A DNA stretch of 64,000 bases from Plectrocnemia conspersa (taxonomy: Eukaryota > Arthropoda > Insecta > Trichoptera > Polycentropodidae). This document shows positions 60,556-64,000 of this stretch, one piece after another. Numbering within the stretch: position 1 is the first letter of the stretch; the number at the start of each line of letters is the position of its first letter. The stretch spans positions 372,001 through 436,000 of the forward strand of contig VTFK01000186.1 of NCBI GenBank assembly GCA_009617715.1. The letters are read 5' to 3'. The position numbers were made by a program, and so were the translations under genes. The notes under the pieces are model-generated. The model did not search any database and had not been told where the DNA came from. It saw nothing but the letters and a program-made list of their open reading frames with translations.

Positions 60556-60940
60556 TAACTGGTGCGCATTGTGGTCAGGCGGCGTCATTGAGCCTTACTG
60601 ATTTTAAAATGATAAGTGTCGGACTGCAAGTCAACTGTGCGCGCTATAGGCGCACAAAAACCGATTATTTTTGTCATCAAATTAAAGATATTGATATGGA
60701 AGATAAATGGTTTCAACAAGACGGCGCAACTTGCCTCACATCAGGTGCAACGTTAGATGTTTTGTGTGAAAATTTCTCATGTCGCATTATTTCAACTGAC
60801 CGGCAAGATCATGCGATTTAGCACCGTTGGATTATTTTAGAAGCATCTAAAAACCAAAATCCGGCAAGTTATAGCCGTTACCCAGAAATGTACGAAAAAG
60901 TTATCGAAAGGATCGGCTGCTGCAAAAGATCCATGTAATT
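60556..60940 (+). pseudogene. DDE transposase remnant (Tc1/mariner superfamily, insect QQDGATCHT type)
   Basis: The frame at 60588-60821 carries KWFQQDGATCLTSGATLDVL, with the second catalytic Asp, and ENFSCRIIS. These are strongly typical of an abundant insect transposon protein class whose members read WFQQDGATCHT. After a deletion and frameshift, APLDYFRSI with the third catalytic Asp is readable at about 60822-60848. The C-terminal EMYEKVIER follows at about 60884-60912. The N-terminal half, including the first Asp, is mostly missing. It is inactive. Confidence 0.8.
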
Positions 60941-61114
60941 GCTATTAATTGATATCCTTAAATGGGTGGTTTTTTTTTAAATAATTCAGCGATCAAGAAC
61001 TCGGAATATTTATTAAACACTGATGCCCTAAAAGTGTTTCAAAGTAGTCGCACAAATTGGAGAATTTAGAAGAATTATCTCAGACATCTTTACAATCGAG
61101 AGTATGGTTCGTAT

Positions 61115-61381
61115 TTGTATTTTTATTCTAGCATCCTTTTACTAGAAGCGTTAAAAAAATACAATCCATTACAGTTTCGGCAAATGAAGCACTCTTCAAA
61201 TTTGATAAAAGATGGTATCGACAATCAGTCGATGCTTGGTGACTTTCACCGGCAAGCTTTAGAAGTTCTATTGCGTCACAATTGCGTCTTTTATTCCTGT
61301 CCGTCGCGGCTAGAACGTCAGCGCTTGAAAACATTCCTTCTGCATATAAGCCAATTATCTTTTACTGAGCTTGCTTATTAA
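61115..61381 (+). other. Unrecognised open frame of 88 codons
   Basis: I do not recognise this. The composition is more protein-like than the other short frames in the window (Leu, His, Arg, Cys rich, with HRQALEVLLRHNC). It follows the transposase remnant at 60.6-60.9 kb by about 170 bases. It could be leftover mobile-element sequence. No start-site context, splice sites or domain were identified. Confidence 0.25.
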
Positions 61382-61559
61382 CATGAACCTCAAAGAGTTG
61401 GACCTGATATTTAAAAAGACTAAGAGACTACTTTCAATTTTAACATATTGTACGAACTATATATTTAAATCCTTGCGATTAAAAATATTTTATAAATAAA
61501 AAATTAAAAAAGTATTGTTGTTAAAATAAATAAAGAAGTTTATTTCTACGTGCATATTA

Positions 61560-62060
61560 AAAACACTGACCTTTTAACGCGCGCTGCATCCCACTGGGGT
61601 TTAATCCGATTACCATACTCTAGATATAAAAATATGTAATACGAATGCACATATTTTAATACATTTTAACGGCTAGGGGAAAATAAAACTGTAACCATTG
61701 ACTAACTGTGAGCTTTGGCGTATACATTAAATACAATTTTCCTCATTTCTACCCGGTCGTTTTGCGGCATTGTTGTTTTTTCTTCTTTATTATTATTATA
61801 CCTAGTTTCTGGCCGCAAACGCAAATATGAACAAGGAACAAGGCTAGTAGTGCGGCTGGCTATTCAGCAATTTTGTTCCCCGGTTTCCCTGGGATAAACC
61901 CTCGAACAATTAAGGCCTTTCAGAAAACGCTTTGGCCGCGCGGGCAAGAACGACCTGGCCACGACCCTTGGCGGTGGGTATTACACTTTGGCAATTTTCG
62001 GACAAAACTTTTGTCCGTCGACCGACACACTAAAAACCGCAAAGCTCGGATTACGTTTTA
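61560..62060. other. Higher-GC single-copy island
   Basis: A clear composition rise, with CTTTGGCCGCGCGGGCAAG at about 61930-61948. Two small plus frames (61715-61897 and 61873-62061) have no domains. No repeat similarity in the window. Unknown. Confidence 0.3.
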
Positions 62061-62283
62061 AACAATTCCAAACAATATTATAATGGCAAGGATAAATATT
62101 ACTCATAATATATACAGTCGATCGATTATATTATATTTTGCGTATAAATTTAAAGTGTGATATATTCATTTCTATTCATTAATGTGAAAGATTGCTAAAA
62201 ATATTATTTTTTGCTTAACACAGAATCTAAAAAAATAATTTCACAAGAGCTTTCTTTTAATCTTCGCCATTATTTTGATAATG

Positions 62284-62760
62284 CTAACCATCCTCATCAT
62301 CGGTCCAACAACACATAATGGGTTCTCGCCTTTTTATAGATTTTTCCCAATCGCTCTGATCCAGTGCAATACTTTTCTCAACTGCGCTAGCATCCCTCGT
62401 TACATAATCCAACTATCAGCTTCAGTTTACCAACCGATATTTGCACTTCGGATTTATTATTAAGTTGTTAGGTAAGTCCTATCCATGCAATCGACTCTAA
62501 TGAAGGTGGAGATACTCTGTTGCTAAAGAGGCAATACATATCCTGGTTTGTTTTTATGTGCTACTTGTTGCCCTCCATTTTAGCTCTGAATATTTTGCAA
62601 TGTATCTTGCTCCATAATGTATTGGTTTTGGTGAGGGTCCAGATCTCCGAATCATGTATCACTATGAGTCTGATCAATATATTGAGCTATAAATGAACTA
62701 TTACAGGATCGAATTTAAAGGTTCTGAATAAATGGCTGCCGGGTTTGCTAAATGCTTTTA
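62284..62760 (-). pseudogene. C-terminal remnant of an RTE-like LINE reverse transcriptase
   Basis: On the minus strand the region 62565-62670 reads SEIWTLTKTNTLWSKI ... KIFRAKMEG. This corresponds to the YGSETWTLTK ... QRAMER stretch seen in the C-terminal part of many insect endonuclease/reverse-transcriptase LINE proteins. Further on (62284-62425) it reads LDYVTRD then IALDQSDWEKSIKRREP and ends with a stop at 62284-62286. This matches the family's final RWLD ... ALDR--W-----RR-P segment. Stops and frameshifts separate the pieces and the catalytic part is absent. Naming it RTE-like is inference from these motifs. Confidence 0.55.
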
Positions 62761-62782
62761 AACTCATATTTTTTCTGGTATT

Positions 62783-62962
62783 TTAACCCCAAGGAGGTGT
62801 GACTTTGCAGCCAGTAATATGCTGTTGGAACATATAAAAAATTACATATATTGCAACAAACTGATGGGCGATATCGTTATTCTCTGAGTGGTGGTGGAGA
62901 AGCTGGCGGAGGGATGATGTCAGTGGAAGATTCTTAGAGTTCTGAATGGCGTGGCAGTGACA
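62783..62962 (+). repeat. Dispersed repeat, copy 2 (pair with 47393-47580)
   Basis: AACCCCAAGGAGGTGTGACTT then, about 110 bases later, GAGTGGTGGTGGAGAAGCTG followed by GCGGAGGGATGAT, in the same order and orientation as at 47393-47580. Spacing between landmarks is nearly conserved. Unknown family. Confidence 0.7.
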
Positions 62963-63936
62963 GTATAGCGGAGATTAGAAGTCTCCTAATTGGAAACCAA
63001 GAAAAGTATTAAAGGTACATATTGCTGACGAATCACAATCATCCAGCTAATTGTTGCACTTTTTTCTTAGAACAAAGAACTATGTATACGCCTTTAGAAA
63101 GTGTCATTTGCTATTAGACATCTTTTCAATGTCGAATTGTGAAATGAGAATATTGTGGCTTTACATTGCTTTTTGTCTTCTAATGATATAATGTTTACCG
63201 TGACCGTTTCGCAACAAAGAAATATTCTTTTAATGCATCGAAAAACAATGTTTAGATTTTTTATGTGATTAATGAAATCATAACAAATCACGAGTCATCA
63301 GCTATTGGCAAAAGGTTATACAGAATTGAGTGCAGCAGTCATCGACTAAATGCCAAATAATTCTAATGTAGAAAAATAATCAATGCAATGAATTTTGTCG
63401 ATGAAAATATTGATCTTAATTTTTCTTAAATATTATATATTTTATGTTTTTGACTGTTTTAATTTTAACAAATAAATTATTCAATGCAAACAAAACTTAA
63501 AACATTTGCCTTTATACCTAAAATTTATATTACTGCACGTTGGTAATTATCTGCATCTATAATGCTCTACAAATTTGTATGATCTTTTATAAATATATTT
63601 TACAAGCAACTCAAGTAAACTTAATTAATTATATCTCCAACCAACAGTAATATCTGTAAAACTTGTTCAAATACGCATTTGTAATCTGCGCACGCTGATT
63701 AAACAGAATCATTATCTATAACTTTGTAAACATCACTTGTATTAGGTAATCTTAAAATGAGCAACAAACATTGGGCCACAAAATTTACAAAGCCAGAATC
63801 TTTATTAATTAAACAATTGATACAAAATTGTTATATCATTTTTTTATAGAAACTACAGCTACTTAAAACATTTGTAAAGTGGTAAATCTTTTTATATATC
63901 TTTATATCTTTGGATGGAAAATATTAAAAAAAAAAT
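62963..63936. other. AT-rich gene-free stretch
   Basis: No feature is recognised. The minus frame at 63094-63291 lacks a domain. Confidence 0.45.
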
Positions 63937-64000
63937 ATTTATTTATTTATTTTATTAATTTATTTAGCTTAATAGCTAATCTTTACATCTAACAAATTTA
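63937..64000 (-). mobile_element. 3' end of a CR1/L2-like LINE running off the window
   Basis: The inverse of 63956-64000 is identical over 45 bases to the LINE 3' end at 17678-17722, and is followed by a TAAATAAATAAATA tail (63937-63955). The element body lies beyond the right edge. Identity over this length suggests a recently active family. Confidence 0.85.

Overview
This is an AT-rich, non-viral eukaryotic window, almost certainly from an insect or closely related arthropod. The mobile-element mix supports this: Jockey-like, CR1/L2-like and RTE-like LINE remnants, three or four mariner-superfamily remnants, a piggyBac-type insertion flanked by TTAA, hAT-type short elements and long (TA)n tracts. 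The order of insect cannot be read from the sequence. No complete host protein-coding gene is visible. The only well-supported functional-looking gene is a tRNA-Asn(GTT) on the minus strand at 58198-58270. A CpG-rich block at about 27.8-28.2 kb looks like the promoter and first exon of a minus-strand host gene, so much of the left part may be a first intron; this is inference.

Layout, left. 0-7 kb is AT-rich DNA with old LINE crumbs and a duplicated AT-rich repeat. 7101-10569 is a 5'-truncated Jockey-like LINE (minus) with a 12-bp target duplication. 11.88-17.74 kb is a nest. A CR1/L2-like LINE (plus) has its 3' UTR split at a TTAA by a 4.26-kb piggyBac-like insertion. That insertion itself contains a hAT MITE with a perfect 8-bp duplication and a foldback element built from short C-rich repeats. 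18.9-20.5 kb holds a decayed mariner and an unidentified inverted-repeat element. 21-27 kb is AT-rich with a (TA)n microsatellite, a tandem duplication and a few higher-GC single-copy islands.

Layout, middle. 27.8-28.2 kb is the putative promoter and exon. 28-35 kb is gene-free. 35.6-36.9 kb carries a Jockey-like LINE fragment that appears tandemly duplicated. 37.1-38.3 kb is a non-repetitive island containing a perfect inverted HMG-box-like site. 38.85-42.1 kb is a hAT-like element interrupted by a second Jockey-like LINE copy with a 13-bp target duplication. 43.5-44.8 kb is a mariner with both inverted repeats but a broken transposase.

Layout, right. 45-56 kb is mostly single-copy AT-rich DNA with higher-GC islands, compact hairpins and a threefold tandem repeat. 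57-60.4 kb is a cluster of diverged units, direct on the left and inverted on the right, surrounding a 5S rRNA fragment and the tRNA-Asn gene. 60.5-64 kb contains a DDE transposase remnant, an RTE-like LINE remnant, the second copy of a dispersed repeat, and the 3' end of another CR1/L2-like LINE running off the window.

No operon-like or pathway organisation is present. The content is transposon layering in gene-poor chromatin. Most mobile-element calls rest on conserved protein motifs, inverted termini and target-site duplications that can be seen directly; subfamily names are inference.
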